Part shown: positions 32,233 through 60,548 of the stretch, piece by piece
How positions within the stretch are numbered: position 1 is the stretch's first letter
Layout of the letters: each line of letters starts with the position of its first letter
NCBI GenBank assembly: GCA_030998225.1
Contig: JAPYXD010000677.1
Coordinates: forward strand, 13,515,501-13,579,500
Length of the DNA: 64,000 nt
Direction: 5' to 3'
Origin: Diplolepis rosae
Taxonomy: Eukaryota > Arthropoda > Insecta > Hymenoptera > Diplolepididae
Made by a program: the position numbers and the translations under genes
The notes under the pieces: generated by a model
Database searches by the model: none
Told to the model about the DNA's origin: nothing
What the model saw: the letters and a program-made list of their open reading frames with translations, nothing else

Positions 32233-34839
32233 GAATTGATTGAAGCTTCTTAAAATTCAAAACAGTGCAAGCTTATTCTTTTATTAAAATAAGATCAATT
32301 TTTGATAATTTTGTTATTGTAAATTTGGGCCTTTAGACTTTAATAAGTCTTAAACTTTACAAGCCTTCAAATCCTAAATTTTCAAATTTCGTATGGATTA
32401 ATTATTGTAAACTTGTAACCTGCAGATTTCCAAATTTTAAAAGATAAGAACAAGTTAAAGGCATAAAAAATTGAGCTTTTCAAAATAGAAACCTTCCAAT
32501 TGGAAAATCTACCAGATTTTTTGGATTTCGATACAAAAAGTTTTGACATCTTGAGTTCTCCAAAGATGGCTAGTAAATTTCAAGACTTTCAAAATCTAAG
32601 GTTCTATATTTAAATGCATTAAAAATAGAAACATTCCAAATTTCAAGATTTGGATAAAAGGATAATCCAAGTACTTGAAATTTTGAAGTTGAGCCTTAGT
32701 ATTTAAGATACTTATAATTTGAGAAATTCGAAAATAATGATTTCAATTTATTTTATTTTTATTATTATTAAAATCAATGATTTTTAATGCAAGTTGAAAT
32801 AATAATTTCAATTTTCTTCTACCCGTTATTTATTTTTTCATCAAATAAATTATATTCCTTAAAGTTAGCAGAAGTTCTCGTCAATAGAAAATAGTTAAGA
32901 ATGTATTCAATTTTGAAGTAGAAAACAAAGTATTTTATTTCTCTTTTTATGGAGTTCAGGAAAACAATTCTGGAAATTAAAGAAGCACCCTGGTTGCATA
33001 CATATGGGTTGTCAGTACATAAAGCAAAATAGTCACAGGAGCTGGTGAGGTTTAGCTGACAATGTTCTTCGTTCGGAATGAACAGGAAAAGACGTGCCTG
33101 GCAAAGTTCGTCGTAACACTGCTTGTCTTTTTCCTTTTCTTCTCTTTTCCGTGGATCGTAAAGAAAGCCAAGCACGAAGTAAGGAAAATATCGGGAGTTA
33201 CAGAGGGAAGATAAAAGAATTGGGACATCGTCTCCGATGGCTTGAACGCTGGATCACGTAGTAACCAGGATCGGCTTCCTCACCTGCATTCTGTCAACTC
33301 CGTCAGGGACTAGAAACTCACAATCAGTAAATAACCATCAGGATTCCTGCCAATTCCTTTAGCGTTATATTTCTAACCTCTTGAATTCCATTTTTTCATT
33401 TTCATCCAACATTTGATTGTAGGAAAACAGCCACGATTGAGTACTTTATTCGCTAAATCTGAATCAGTAGAAAAATTACTGATTTAAATAGTGCAAAATT
33501 GTTATCAATTGATTAATGTATCGTTTTCAATAATAACTAGCAGCTTTCTACTAATTCCGCGTCAACTTTTACTAATTCAAATAACAGTAGTTTAATTTTT
33601 ACCATTTCGTTTGATTATCATTTTATTACCAAACTAGTGGAAAAATAATTTAATCAAATTTAAAAATAGTTAATTTAAAGCCTCCCTTGATTTTCAGGAA
33701 AGTAAGAAAGAGAAATGATAATCAAAGTTCTTTTGTATCAAAAATTACATCTGGATAACAACATGCGTGCACGATGCCATGCAAAGTGAGGGCACGCGTG
33801 CGTATAAATGCACAGACTTGTCTACAGATCAGCACGCATTGCATTCATGCAAGTGATGGCATAGTGCGACTCTTTAAGCTCGCACTTGATTTTTAATCAC
33901 AAACTTCTCGCTATAGGAGTGTACTTTTGCACGCACAAACTGAAAAATTTATTGTTTTTCTTTATTTAAAACTTAAAAACACACCCACAAAAAAGTTTCT
34001 TTGATTCGTAAAAAATTTCTTTTAATCAGAGAAATTTGTGCATTGCTATACGATCAAGGAATTGTTTGATTGATTTAAAGAAATTTTTTGATTATTTTTT
34101 TTCTTTGAATTTAAGGAATAAATGTCTGCGTAGTTGCATGAGTATATGTGTAATGTGATGAACGGAAATATTCTCTTCACTTTTTGTCGGTATTGTATTT
34201 GAATCAAATAAATATTATTTTTAATTAAATAAATAATGTTAATAATAGTATATTTCGTATCAAGTGCGGAAAGGTGTATTTTAAATACGTCCCGCACGTG
34301 ATACGAACGATATTTTTTGTTCGCTGTATAAAATTGTATCGCACTAGTGCGGGAAAATCAACTTTCCGCACGCAAAACGATACTGACAAGGCTAACTTTC
34401 GGAATACGGCAGACAATAATAATTTCTTTCATTTAAAAAAGGCTAAAAATATGATTTCTTGTAATCAAACAAATTTACATTTGTTCTTTAAGTGTCTTTT
34501 TTACATCGAATTGAAGAAATGAAGTTTGAAAAACGATTTCTTAAATATAAATAAAACTATTTCCTGGGTGCAACTTTATATGCCAGAAATCCTTTACCAT
34601 TAAATAAAATATCTCAAATTTGTACATAACTATACCGGAATTATTTCAAGGTGTAGAGATAACCTTAAAATTTGGATCATTTCTTGAAGAGAATTCGTTG
34701 AAAATTCCCAAGATGCTTCCCTTTTTAAAGCAATTGAATATGCCAGGAGAAAAGAGCAGCGAAGTGAATAAAACTTTTCACTAGATTGTTTGCTAACATG
34801 AAAATATCTGAATTTTTTATTTTTTCTTGACCCTCTCCA
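32233..34839. other. non-coding sequence; GC-richer patch 32980-33320
   Basis: Positions 32980-33320 are GC-richer and contain a 118-codon minus-strand frame (32819-33175) with no recognisable domain and an AT-rich tail. Positions 33440-33660 share short blocks (ATTACTGATTTAAATAGTGC, CTACTAATTC) in inverted form with 36880-37080, suggesting another decayed dispersed repeat. Confidence 0.4.
34254..34307. repeat. hairpin with 16-bp stem (TTCGTATCA.GTGCGG)
   Basis: TTCGTATCAAGTGCGG at 34254-34269 pairs with CCGCACGTGATACGAA at 34292-34307 with one mismatch and a 22-nt loop. A second pair of GTGCGGG / CCGCAC words follows at 34340-34378. The patch is GC-richer than its surroundings. Confidence 0.6.
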
Positions 34840-34939
34840 CTACGCCTTATTTGTACCTTTCATTTGCAAAGTGAGTTGGAAGGACAAGCTGTGGATTTGT
34901 GTATATAGGAACAAGCTTGAACTGTAAATACAAAATGCA

Positions 34940-35080
34940 GCAACCAGAATGGAAATAAAGGGGCTCAAAGAGAGAGAAAAAGGGTAAGAGGGACAGAGAT
35001 AGGGTTGAAGTAAGGGCGAAAAGAGGAAAATCGTAGGGAAAGGAAAATGAGATGAAAGAAGGGAAAGGAAGTGGCAAGTA
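34940..35080 (+). repeat. purine-rich tract
   Basis: The plus strand is almost wholly A and G for over 100 bases (GAGAGAGAAAAAGGGTAAGA, GAAAGAAGGGAAAGGAAG). The two minus-strand open frames here (34840-35118, 34847-35158) are low-complexity shadows of the tract and are not supported as genes. Confidence 0.7.
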
Positions 35081-35654
35081 CACCGACAGTTTGAATAAGT
35101 GGCTCTCTCGAGGTTCATCTCGCGAAATCTTTGCTTCTGCGCAAATCGCTCGCTGCAATTTAACTGCAGAGAAATACTGGAAAATTCAAACCCTCTATCT
35201 TTTACGATGAAGGGTTTATGTCAACTTAACAGACCGTTGCTTTTATCGAATCGAAAAGACAAATTTTATGGTTAAAGTACTCCAAGTCAAACCCTATTTA
35301 TTATTTATATATAAAAAGTGTGGTTAAAATGCAGATAAAATTTGAAATATTCTGAGACTTGTGAAAAATTAAACCTCTTTGGAAAATCCTCTCAAGTTTT
35401 GTCATGAAAAGTAAATGTTTTTTTAGTTTGAAAATTTCCTGACATTTTTAAAATACAATTCTCATTTTTATGTGACTTTCTATTTTTTACTATTTTTTAG
35501 ACGGATTATATGTTATATATTAAATCTATCAGTTAATGAAAAATTGGTATTTAATTTCATTAATGTCAATTTAAAAAGTGGGGGGATAATTTTATTGGAA
35601 ATGTATGTATATAAGTAACAAAGGAAGGAAATTTTAAATCAGAATATTTACCGA

Positions 35655-35905
35655 GAAAGTATATTATAAGATTTATAGTTTCGATTACGTAGAATCACAA
35701 GAGAGTTTTTACAGTTTATTTGTCCTTTTATGGTCCAAAAACGTCGATTCAATAGCGCCACTATGCCTTTTAAACTTTTAAAGAGCGGTGCAATAAAATC
35801 TACGTTTTGAAACCATAAAAGGAAAAATAAACTTCAAAATCTCTTGTGGTTTGACGAACTTGCGACTTTGGTCATCGAGACCATAAATCTTACAATCTAC
35901 TATTT
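35655..35905. mobile_element. about 250-bp foldback repeat
   Basis: Left arm blocks AAGATTTATAGTTTCGAT, CACAAGAGAG and CCTTTTATGGT are matched inverted on the right by ACCATAAAAGG, CTCTTGTGG and ATCGAGACCATAAATCTT. No certain target duplication; typical of an aged MITE. Confidence 0.6.
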
Positions 35906-37265
35906 TCCGTCTTTGATGTTTGAAGAAATTTCCTTACATCAACCTGAAAATAGCTTATACATAACTAATAAAAATTAAATTCTATAAATAATAAGGAACA
36001 TACGATTTTTCTTGTATTGAATACATTTTATCTGGGAAATTAAAAAATTTGCAGATGTTTAAATACATTTTTTTAATTCAGTATTTTTTTTAATTCAGGA
36101 TCATTTTTTTCTCAATTAAAATACTTTTCAGATAAATTGCTCTTTTGTTGGTATAAATAGCGAATAATACGATAAAGTCAATAAGCTCTCTTCGCTTAAG
36201 TTTTTCATGTAATCCTATACTGTGTTTGATGTAAAAATTAAAAGAAAAACTAATTCTTGAAATACCTAGGAATATTTTTTTTTTTTTACTAGGGAGACGT
36301 GGGAAAAATTGCACAACTATAATTTACAGTTCTTGATATAACGTCACTGAAGCTTGTTTTAACTAAAGTAGGAAAGTTCGCTGAAATCAATTTTTTAATA
36401 AACGTCTACTTTAAACAATCCATATTTTGGATACCTTTGTTGGCGATATTACAATAATTCCATGGGAGTTCTATAGCAAAAGGAACTGCGTACACAGAAC
36501 ACTATTGTGCTACGATATTATATTATAGAGAATATCAATTTATATTTATATATTATTTCTCTCTTAAAAATATATAATACGATATTTATTAGTTATTAAG
36601 TTCAAAAGCTCCAATCTCTCATACTAAAAATTTGAAAATATTATTCCTTTTTTATTTAGAAGTTTCAGTATGTAAAGGTTTTAACTTAGAAACTCTGGGA
36701 TAATCTCCTTGGAATTGATTAATTAAATTGAATGGAAAATTGGAAATCAATAAATTTAAAAATTCATATGGATGTAAAGTATAAATAGGCAGCGTATTGA
36801 TGAAGTAAAAAGTTTATAATGGCAAAATTATACAATTTAAAAATAATTCACCAAAATTGTGCAGATCTTGATTTTTTACAATCAAATAGTAGTTTTCTAC
36901 AAATTCATAATCCAGTTCTACTAATTCAATTGGTATCAATGCAATTCATACTAATTCATTTAGTTACCATTCGATTATCAAATAAATTTGTAGAAAACAA
37001 CTGTTTATTAGTATAAATGCTTAGTAAAGCAATCGGTAAATAATTTCGCACTATTTCAACCAGTAGTTTCCTACTAATTAAGATTTAAAAAGTAATTCAA
37101 AAGTGGATTTTCGTATTAAAACTTTTATTCATCCTTTATTTGACTACTTTCTGTTCACATGCAAATGTTAATTTTAAGGTGAAGCAAATCTTTGTAAAGA
37201 AATCTTCAATTTATTACACTTTTCACCAACCACAAGAAGTAAACACGTTTTATTTTTTGTTTCAG
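35906..37265. other. non-coding, upstream of the first recognisable Sema-1a exon
   Basis: AT-rich intron-like sequence ending in the TTTTTTGTTTCAG acceptor at 37253-37265. I looked for the expected preceding semaphorin exon (a CGTN.....LC-type motif) and did not find it. Confidence 0.45.
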
Positions 37266-52773
<15,508 letters not shown>

Positions 52774-52866
52774 TACAGAAGACGACAAGCCGTCTGAGGC
52801 TTGCCCCCCGACCCAGTGGGTTCTAGTTCCTCAGACTCGTCGCACTCCGAAAACGCTTACCAACAG

Positions 52867-53640
52867 TACGACGTGGAACCTGAGAACCTAAAATCCAGGA
52901 ATGATCTGATACCTTGCACCATTTCTGGAAGTAGTTCAGAAAACAACCTCTACGCAAGTGCAGAAGTCGAGCCTTCGCTCAACAAAGGGTACAATTCTGA
53001 GGTCAACCTAAATTCCTTGCATCAGCAAATGGGTCCGATTGCTTTTCAGCAACAAAATAAAGCCAGCTTAAGGCGAAAGTGTAAAGAGAGCGGTCTCCCC
53101 CAGGAAAAGTATTCCAAACTGAATCGCTCCGTCGCTGGCGACTCAGCTAGAAATTACTCCAGTCTGAAACTAGAGCTCTTGGACTTTTATGAAGAAAGTC
53201 CTTCGCGCAGCGCCACTCTCGAAAAGCAAGATTTTCGTGAAATGCACGAGCATTACATGGTGCCCACCCACGACCCAACTCGAGTCAGCAAGAAATCCCT
53301 CTCGCTATTCAACCCCCAGTTTCTTCCCAATTTCAACGATATGATTATGTACGTAGCGCAGGGCGACACCAGGAACACTCGTCAGTTTTATCCTAGCACT
53401 GCACGTTTACAAAATGATTTAGATTTTATGGAACCTAGTGGGTACAGAAACAATGTCCACAGAAATGATGTACACAACTCGCTAGCCCAAACCAATGCTG
53501 ATCCACAATCGTTTTTAGACCTGAAGTATCCGCAGAATTCGGCAAAGGAGGTGACTAATAAGGATATTTTCATTTTGAAGAGGGAGCTCAGAGAAAGCAC
53601 TTGGAAAGACAAGTATGATGTGAGAGATTGTGCGTCTTAG
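52867..53640 (+). CDS. Sema1a: candidate alternative long cytoplasmic tail of Sema-1a
   Basis: The frame of exon J, after TGA at 52771 and a second TGA at 52795, stays open from 52798 to TAG at 53640, about 280 codons. Such a frame is very unlikely by chance in this AT-rich DNA, and the codons and composition look coding (Ser-rich start SSSSDSSHSENAYQQYDVEP; later NLYASAEVEPSLNKGYNSEV, LKLELLDFYEESPSRSATLE). It has no signal or membrane span, as expected of a cytoplasmic tail. The simplest route is splicing from the donor after 52752 to the CAG acceptor at 52864-52866: a 114-nt intron, phase 0, removing both stops and giving ...NKPMQK|YDVEPENL. The acceptor's pyrimidine tract is weak. Alternatives are translational (see findings) or an independent transcript. 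Confidence 0.6.
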   Translation, partial: YDVEPENLKSRNDLIPCTISGSSSENNLYASAEVEPSLNKGYNSEVNLNSLHQQMGPIAFQQQNKASLRRKCKESGLPQEKYSKLNRSVAGDSARNYSSLKLELLDFYEESPSRSATLEKQDFREMHEHYMVPTHDPTRVSKKSLSLFNPQFLPNFNDMIMYVAQGDTRNTRQFYPSTARLQNDLDFMEPSGYRNNVHRNDVHNSLAQTNADPQSFLDLKYPQNSAKEVTNKDIFILKRELRESTWKDKYDVRDCAS

Positions 53641-56600
53641 TCTTCGGTGAAATTGTCTTCTCTTCAGCCTTAAACTTATAAATCGGTCTTCTAAGATATA
53701 AAGTTTGTCGTTTGGCTTCCGACTCCGGGGAAGAAATTCCGACTTTCAGAGAATTAGAATTTTTATGCAAATATCGAAAATAATTTCGAATATAGAACAT
53801 TTACATGTATTGTACTTAGAACTTGGATTTTTTCATCGGAGAAAGAAGTAGGAAAGTGTTTTCTATTCGTTTGATGGGAAAAATTTACACGTGAGCCGGA
53901 AGAATGTGTGATCAAAATTATCTATGTTGTTCATTAAAAAGTTTCCAGAGAATACAAAGCACGAGATACGTTTGTTATCTAACATATTTAGACTATTTTT
54001 TAATTAATGAAATTTTTATATTGTAAACTGCAACTTGAAAGAGCGATTCTTCTTTTAAGGCATTACCTTTATTCAGAAGAAAATTTAGGATTTTACATTC
54101 GCCTGGATCGTTTAGGGTCAGTGCTTTAATTTCAAAATCAAAGCCCTCGAACGAAGACAAATTTTTAATTAAAGTATTAAAGTTCAGGGGGTTCTGAAAA
54201 TCTCAAGACATTTTCCGAGAAGAAGACTTAACAATAAATGAGTCTTCACGATGAATTTTGTTGAAGGGAATTTCATTTGATATCTAAAATTAAGTTATTG
54301 TAAAAAAAATTCAAATTGGACACTTAAAAATTTTATTTGACTCTAATGTTTAGCTAATTAAGGGGAGATATTTGCAATTGGAAAAAAATTTCTATATTTC
54401 GTGGCATAAAATGTCATTTATAATTAAAAGTTAGATCTAAAATTATTTTTAGTTTTCCGACATCTTTTTTTTTACTTTTTTTTATAATTTAAAGATAGAT
54501 AGAAGTTTAAAATTATACCTATGATAAAATATTTATATGTATTGATTATTTTGTACAAAATTCGTTATGCGTATTAAATAAAAATCCTATTCGTTTGAGG
54601 GTTTAGAGTTTGAAGCTGCAATACGCTTAATTAGCTTTTTGATTCATTTCGTGGCTTATCCGGCATGGTTTCGAAAAGTGGAGATTTGTGGCTAAAGCAG
54701 TAGGATGTAATTGAAAAATGTGATATGATTAGAGGACTGTGTTCTTAGTAGTGGCCTGTTAGGTGCTTAGATCAAAACAAATGAAAAATAAGGGGGCGTT
54801 GCATAGGACGTAAGCATTCGCAGCAGACGAGGCGTGCCTTCCATGTGTATTTGTTGGCATTTTGATCTGTATAGATATAACATTATAAAAATGAGAGGAA
54901 CTTGGGCAAGTGCCTCATTTTTGTTTCTAGAAACACTGTTCAGTAAGACAAAGTACACAGTTAGAGATGCGATAAAAAAGTTCGAAGTTGTTATACGCGT
55001 GTTGCAATGCAAACTAAAATTTAGCGTTTAATGTATTTTATACAAAGTAGAAAGCGAGAGAAAAAGTTGCGAATAAAATAGCGAGACGAATTAATATTTT
55101 ATTATTTACGCTTGTGATACGTGCAAAAGTTTTTAAGATCTGAGTTTCGAGTTTAATATAAAAACCGATCACATTGTTTTTAGTTTGATTTCTTTGAGTT
55201 CGAGGCGAGTGAAAAGAGAACAGGGTGGGAAAATGAACTTTTGCATGGGCGCAAATCACATGAGGAATAATCTAGAGGCAAGAACCGAATTTTGTAAATA
55301 TGTGTAGAATTAATCTTGCCAATGAAGATATTCCAAGTGTATACAACTAATAATTCTAGCTCAGAACGACGTTTATAGAAGATGATACTAAGAGATTTAC
55401 GGCAGCTATTTTGTATTTTCGGAAGATAAGAAGGAAAACCATTTGCGAGTGCCTCAGCAAAAAAAAAAAGTTGCAAACATAAGACCTGGAGGAATTAGAG
55501 GATTCATTTTGCGATTAGCACTCGCAAATATTTTTCTGTATTCTTTGTTTATATACTCCGAACACTTCGCTTAGGTACCTTTTGTTAATATGAATTATTA
55601 TATATATATATATGTATTAAAAAAGTAACTATACACGATTAGTTTTACTATAGACCAAACAAATGCAAAAATATTGTGTACAGAATACTCATTTTAAAGC
55701 TGATTACCCATCATGGATTACTTTCAACTCATAATTTTAAATTTTGGATTATATTCGAACATACATTACATTATCTGTCGAAATCATTTTGTAAATTCAT
55801 GACATTTATAATATCGGTCGTTGTTCACTCCAAATTTTTAATATATTAGCTCACGGAAAAGAAATATTCATGTTTAATAAAGAAGACTATTGCCTTGATG
55901 TCTTTGATCAGTTTTGAATTGACTCACTACGCGAAGAACAACTATACTATTTTACAGATTGTAGCATAGACGAAGTGTTTATCGATGTAAGTAATTCGTC
56001 AATGAATAGGTCTTATATCGATATGTAAAATAACGACATTCCATTTAAAGCCAGGACTGCCAACCATTTTTCTGTCATGGTAGTATCTCATAAAATGTTC
56101 AAGTTTATCGATTCTAGAAAAATTTGTAGATAGTTAATATTTAAAAAATTGCGCATGTACATTTAACGTGGAATATACTATTAGCCAACTTCGCTTAGAC
56201 TTACAGATATCAATTGTAACATTAAAATTTTACATAAAAATTCATTCTTAAAATTTCTCATAATTCACGTTTTTTAATGAATTTCCCCTTGTCACCTTGT
56301 AAATATCTTTTATCAAATAAATTATATAGGTGTAGAACTTTTTCTAAATTTTCAATAATTATTTTTATTTTGATGCTGTTTTTATTTTTCTTTAAAGACC
56401 AACCAGGTGCTCGTTCTAATTTCTGATATAAAAAAATTTACACGAAAGTTGTTTAATTTCATCAATTCAGAGAAATATATTTTCTGAACTTGGCAAGAGA
56501 ATCAAAATTTTTGTTTTTAAAGTAATTATTTTTGGTTGTTGAAACAATAAAAGTTGCCCCTTGGGTGGCAGTCCGGGCACGCAATACGCTGTGCCAATGC

Positions 56601-59158
56601 GATGTATTTGATGTAAATAAAACCGTAGTTTAATTTTTCAACGATACGTATAATTTAGAATGGATTTAAGTTTTCAAAGAAAGGAGAGAATTTATTTTGT
56701 TGTATAAATAACTTACTATGAATACTTCCCTTTACCTTTCTTCCGAAAGCTTTCGATGTCTCTTTAAATAATTTCTGTAAAGATGGTCCTTTGTGCGATA
56801 CAAATATGAGAAAGTGTCGACTGTTAGTGATATGTAATATTTTACAAACTAGCTTAACGCATAGGCTACATTTATTTTTGTATGATTTATACAAATGAGA
56901 TTATGTATACACGTTTTTATTTTCTGTTACTCAGTTCAGCTTTTTTTATTTGCTACAGAATGAGAATCTTAAGAAATTTAGAATTTAATTTTATACCCTT
57001 TAAGTTTCATTGCAATATAGCAAACTATTTCTGTAGAATTGGGAGAAATTCTAGAGAATTTTTGCTATGAGCGTGGTTTATATTTAAGTTCTGATTGTCC
57101 TTCTTCCTCAAAGAATTGACCAACGTCTTTCTATGATATGCACTGTATACCAATATTATACGTAATAGAATCAAAGTTATAGAGCTCACATGATTCATAG
57201 CTGTACATTTATAATGTCTGAAGGTCGGATATCAGAAAATCATTATGTCAAGAATTTTATTAAATTTCGCCTTAAAAAAGAACAAAATTATTATTAGAGT
57301 CTCTCAAATTATTTAAATGTGTTTCGAATAATTTATTTTATTTTCTTATTGCTTGAAATGGTTGTTGTAAATGAGAGTTATTTTATTTTTTTATTTCTTT
57401 CCAAATAAAAATCATTTGATTCATGCAAAGATGCGTTCTCACGGTCAGACGAAATGTTAATAAAGTTATTCAAAACTCCACTCAAGACTAAGGAGCTTGT
57501 ACATAGACAGAAAATACTTTTAATGACGAGTATTTGGTACCGAAACAAAATATAATTTGTACATACCTAATTCACACGCACACAGTTCGACACACACACA
57601 AATTGTACACATATGCATAAAGAACAACCGAAAAAGAGATTGAATTCAAGATCGTTAAAGTTTTATGACGGTATTTAATTTTAAGTTAGCTCTAAAGACT
57701 AAACTGTATATACATGCAAAAGATCTTATTGAAAGTTGTATAATATGGTAAAATTTGGTATCATGGCAGCGAAGGTATCTTTATATTAAAATAAATTTTG
57801 GTTTACAAAATATCATTTTCGAAAATAATTCGTGCTCTCTATATTTTAAGGAATTTATTACTTATGTTTAACATCTTAATAATTAAGAAGTTATTAAACA
57901 GTTATTAATCAAATAATTATGTCATAATTGAACGTTAAAATTGTTTTGTATGAGTGCTTTGATTGAACATTTTTTGAGACAATACTCTTGCATTGAAGGG
58001 CTTCTACGATATTCTTATATTATTCATACAGTCTTTCATTCTTGGAAAAATATGTTTTTAAATACATAGCTTCATATTTGTACGAAATTCTAGCAATACG
58101 ACTCTATTTATTTTTTAATTCCATCTTCATTGAACCCTTTATACAATTATGATTGATAGTTTAGTTTGCGTAAAAAGTTTTGAAACTCGTAGCGAGTGTA
58201 CATAAGTGAATTTAAAATGCGGGATACTAGAAACATGTTGTGCATGATAATAATTCATTAAAGAGGAAAAGTGATCGATTTGATACATCTTAAGCGACTG
58301 TTTTCACTGCCGTTACAGGTTTTTTTATTGAAATGAAGAAATTTCGTCATGATGCCTACAATTAGATGTAGAAAATAGTGTATACTGCGAATATACAGCA
58401 CGAGCACTACTTATGAGTTTACAATTACACTTCTCATAATCATACTATAAGTATGAGGCATTAGGATATAGATATTAAGATTAATGTCACAATGTAATCG
58501 CAAAAGATGAGGAAGTGAAATAAAAATAAAATGATTAAATCACTTGTAATAAATACTGAGCTTTTTATTTCCTGCCTATTGAAAAGAATCAATATTTTGA
58601 ACTATTTTGAATTATATCATATTTTTTTATGTGATGAATTTAAAAAAATTGAAACAAAAGAAGTGTGTACACCTGGAATTCTTTGTGAAGAGCAAAATAA
58701 GGGTGGCCAGTGGAAATTAAAATTAATTTAAAAATGCTTGGAACTCTGCTTCCTTTACCAAATGGTTCAAATAATTATTGTCAGACAGTGTACAAATGAA
58801 ATATGGATAGGTTTAGCTATTGAAACAACGTGTCAACAGGAATAAACTATAATTCTCATTTTAACATTCTTAAATAAATCATGTTAATATTTTTAGTACA
58901 AAGATTCTAGGATAAATTTGAGATTCAAATTTTTGTTATATTTACGTGAGATAACTGAATATCAGTTTTCTTAATAAAATTACCACTTCTTCTCAAAATG
59001 AGTTACTCTAAAGTAGCAAGTGATAAAATACAAAATATATTCTTCCTAATCATACGAATTAATTATAAAACTAATCTAACTAATAGATTGACGAATACAG
59101 CTAATATAATAATTTACGCGCGTAATTTGTTCGAATTGGATAATCTCGATATTTATTC
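53641..59158. other. 3' UTR of Sema-1a and convergent intergenic DNA
   Basis: No exon-like frame is seen. Candidate plus-strand AATAAA signals lie at 54577-54582, 55876-55881 and 56616-56621; which one is used cannot be told. A TA microsatellite lies at about 55597-55615. Short open frames here have no recognisable product. The next gene is on the other strand, so the two genes converge on this stretch. Confidence 0.5.
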
Positions 59159-59602
59159 CTAATCTCTGGATTCGTAAACACCCAAAAGAACACCGTTGGT
59201 AACAATATCCGGCAGAGTAGATGTTGTATCCGCCTGAATATATGGATCACAGTGAAAATGGAATACAGGTTGATGAGCCAATGTATAACGTTGGGTGGAT
59301 TTTACTTCTGTGTCTATTGCCCTTTGCATTCTGAAATCCAATAATCCTTCTAGAATCATCGAGTTATAATTTGAACGTTTTTTGTACGAGTTTAAATTTC
59401 TGTTAAAATACCTTTTGTGATTCGTTCCAGAATCTCGGCTATCAAGGCCTAAGAAATTCAGCACTTGATGCTTTGTGTTCGAAAGCTTTAACATTTTTTG
59501 CATGTACTGTTCTAGAGCAGCTCTTCTATGCTCCAGTACTTTGGTATTAGAGTTTCGAACTCTTTTTGGTGGAAAAGGCGCTGTATCGGACTCCTTTTTT
59601 AA
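59159..59602 (-). CDS. SNX24-like exon 2 (rest of PX domain and C-terminus)
   Basis: Starts LKKESDTAPFPPKRVRNSN after a TTACACAG acceptor and ends GVLLGVYESRD then TAG. The junction RL|LKK restores the PX domain without a gap. Confidence 0.92.
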   Translation of the reverse strand, partial: LKKESDTAPFPPKRVRNSNTKVLEHRRAALEQYMQKMLKLSNTKHQVLNFLGLDSRDSGTNHKRYFNRNLNSYKKRSNYNSMILEGLLDFRMQRAIDTEVKSTQRYTLAHQPVFHFHCDPYIQADTTSTLPDIVTNGVLLGVYESRD

Positions 59603-60548
59603 CTGTGTAATAAAAAATATAAATTATCCACTTTGTGTTCATTTTTAACTTGAATTATTTTATTTCTTTTACAATTTATCTTGTTTTGAAATGTCACATA
59701 TAAGCAAGCATAAATGGTTCCTATAATACAAAAAAATCTATTATAATTAGGCCAAAAATAAATTTTCGTTTGACTGTTGGGATCATTATTATCGACTTGG
59801 GATATTTTTAGCAAACTCATAGTGAAATTTATAAGAAGATTGGAAAACAAGTTTTTATACTACTACTTATACGTAATTATGTGAATGATAAAAATCCTAA
59901 GAAAACTTTCTTTTCATCTTGTAAAATATTCCTATTAAAAACAATTTAATTTTATTAAAATTATGTGAACTTATATAGATTTTTAAAGAAATTTCACCAA
60001 AACTCCAAAATTTTACGAGAAACATGTAAAATCAAGCTAAAAATGCTTGGATACAAAATAATGTCAGTCATTCTTAGTGCAAAATTATACTGAAATGAAG
60101 AGCAATCGAGAGAAACTATTACATATGAATTTTCAACGCTCGAGTAAAATAATGTTATTTTTGGAGGTAATTTTACAGCTGGCGTTGAAAATGGCAGGGA
60201 ATCTGCGAAAAATGTTACACTAACGAGTTATTTTACATTAGATTTACTGTAATCTTAACCTAGGAATGACTGGTTTTTCATGCCCAATTATTTTGTTGAA
60301 TTTTACACAGGATTTTTTATAGTGTGACAATGAATTCTAGAATCTGCTTTGTGTTCTTATTTACAAATAAACATAGCAAAAATAGAATACATTACCAAAC
60401 GGTGCAAGGCGTTGAATTCACTGTATCTTTTCTCGACAAAATGTCTGGCTCCGTTGCTTGAATCCACCATTTCAACTGTGTAAACGTAATACGGCTTACC
60501 ATGAGGAACTTCAGCTAAACGGTATCCGCTGATAAAAACCTGATACAT
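59159..60548 (-). CDS. sorting nexin of the SNX22/SNX24 type (two exons)
   Basis: Small PX-domain protein; PX domains bind phosphoinositides on endosomal membranes. Exon 1 is 60548-60396 (ATG to GTAATG donor), exon 2 is 59602-59159 (acceptor ACACAG to TAG), phase 0; the intron is 793 nt. The product is 198 residues. Residues 1-51 include RHFVEKRYSEFNALHRL, with the RYSEF motif carrying the phosphate-binding Arg. Residues 52-84 include APFPPKRVR and EHRRAALEQY, the Pro-rich loop and second Arg. The C-terminus keeps HQPVFHFHCDPYI (161 on) and LPDIVTNGVLLGVY, which match the C-terminal segment of vertebrate SNX24 and SNX22. The basic linker between these parts is longer than I recall for vertebrate SNX24 (about 170 residues). 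A minus-strand AATAAA lies directly after the stop (59157-59152). Confidence 0.92.
60396..60548 (-). CDS. SNX24-like exon 1 (start and first half of PX domain)
   Basis: Starts MYQVFISGYRLAEVPHGKPY and ends at NALHRL|GTAATG. The start aligns with the position of the vertebrate start, and no in-frame extension is needed. Confidence 0.9.

Noticed and set aside
32819..33175. 118-codon minus-strand frame
   Set aside because: No recognisable domain, the second half is AT-rich low complexity, and there is no splice or promoter support.
34840..35158. Two Leu/Ser/Pro-rich minus-strand frames
   Set aside because: They are translations of a purine-rich tract read on the other strand, with no independent support.
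52801..53640. Independent gene starting at a TTG codon at 52801
   Set aside because: Eukaryotic initiation at TTG is improbable, the frame continues that of the Sema-1a exon, and there is no separate promoter. An alternative Sema-1a tail is simpler.
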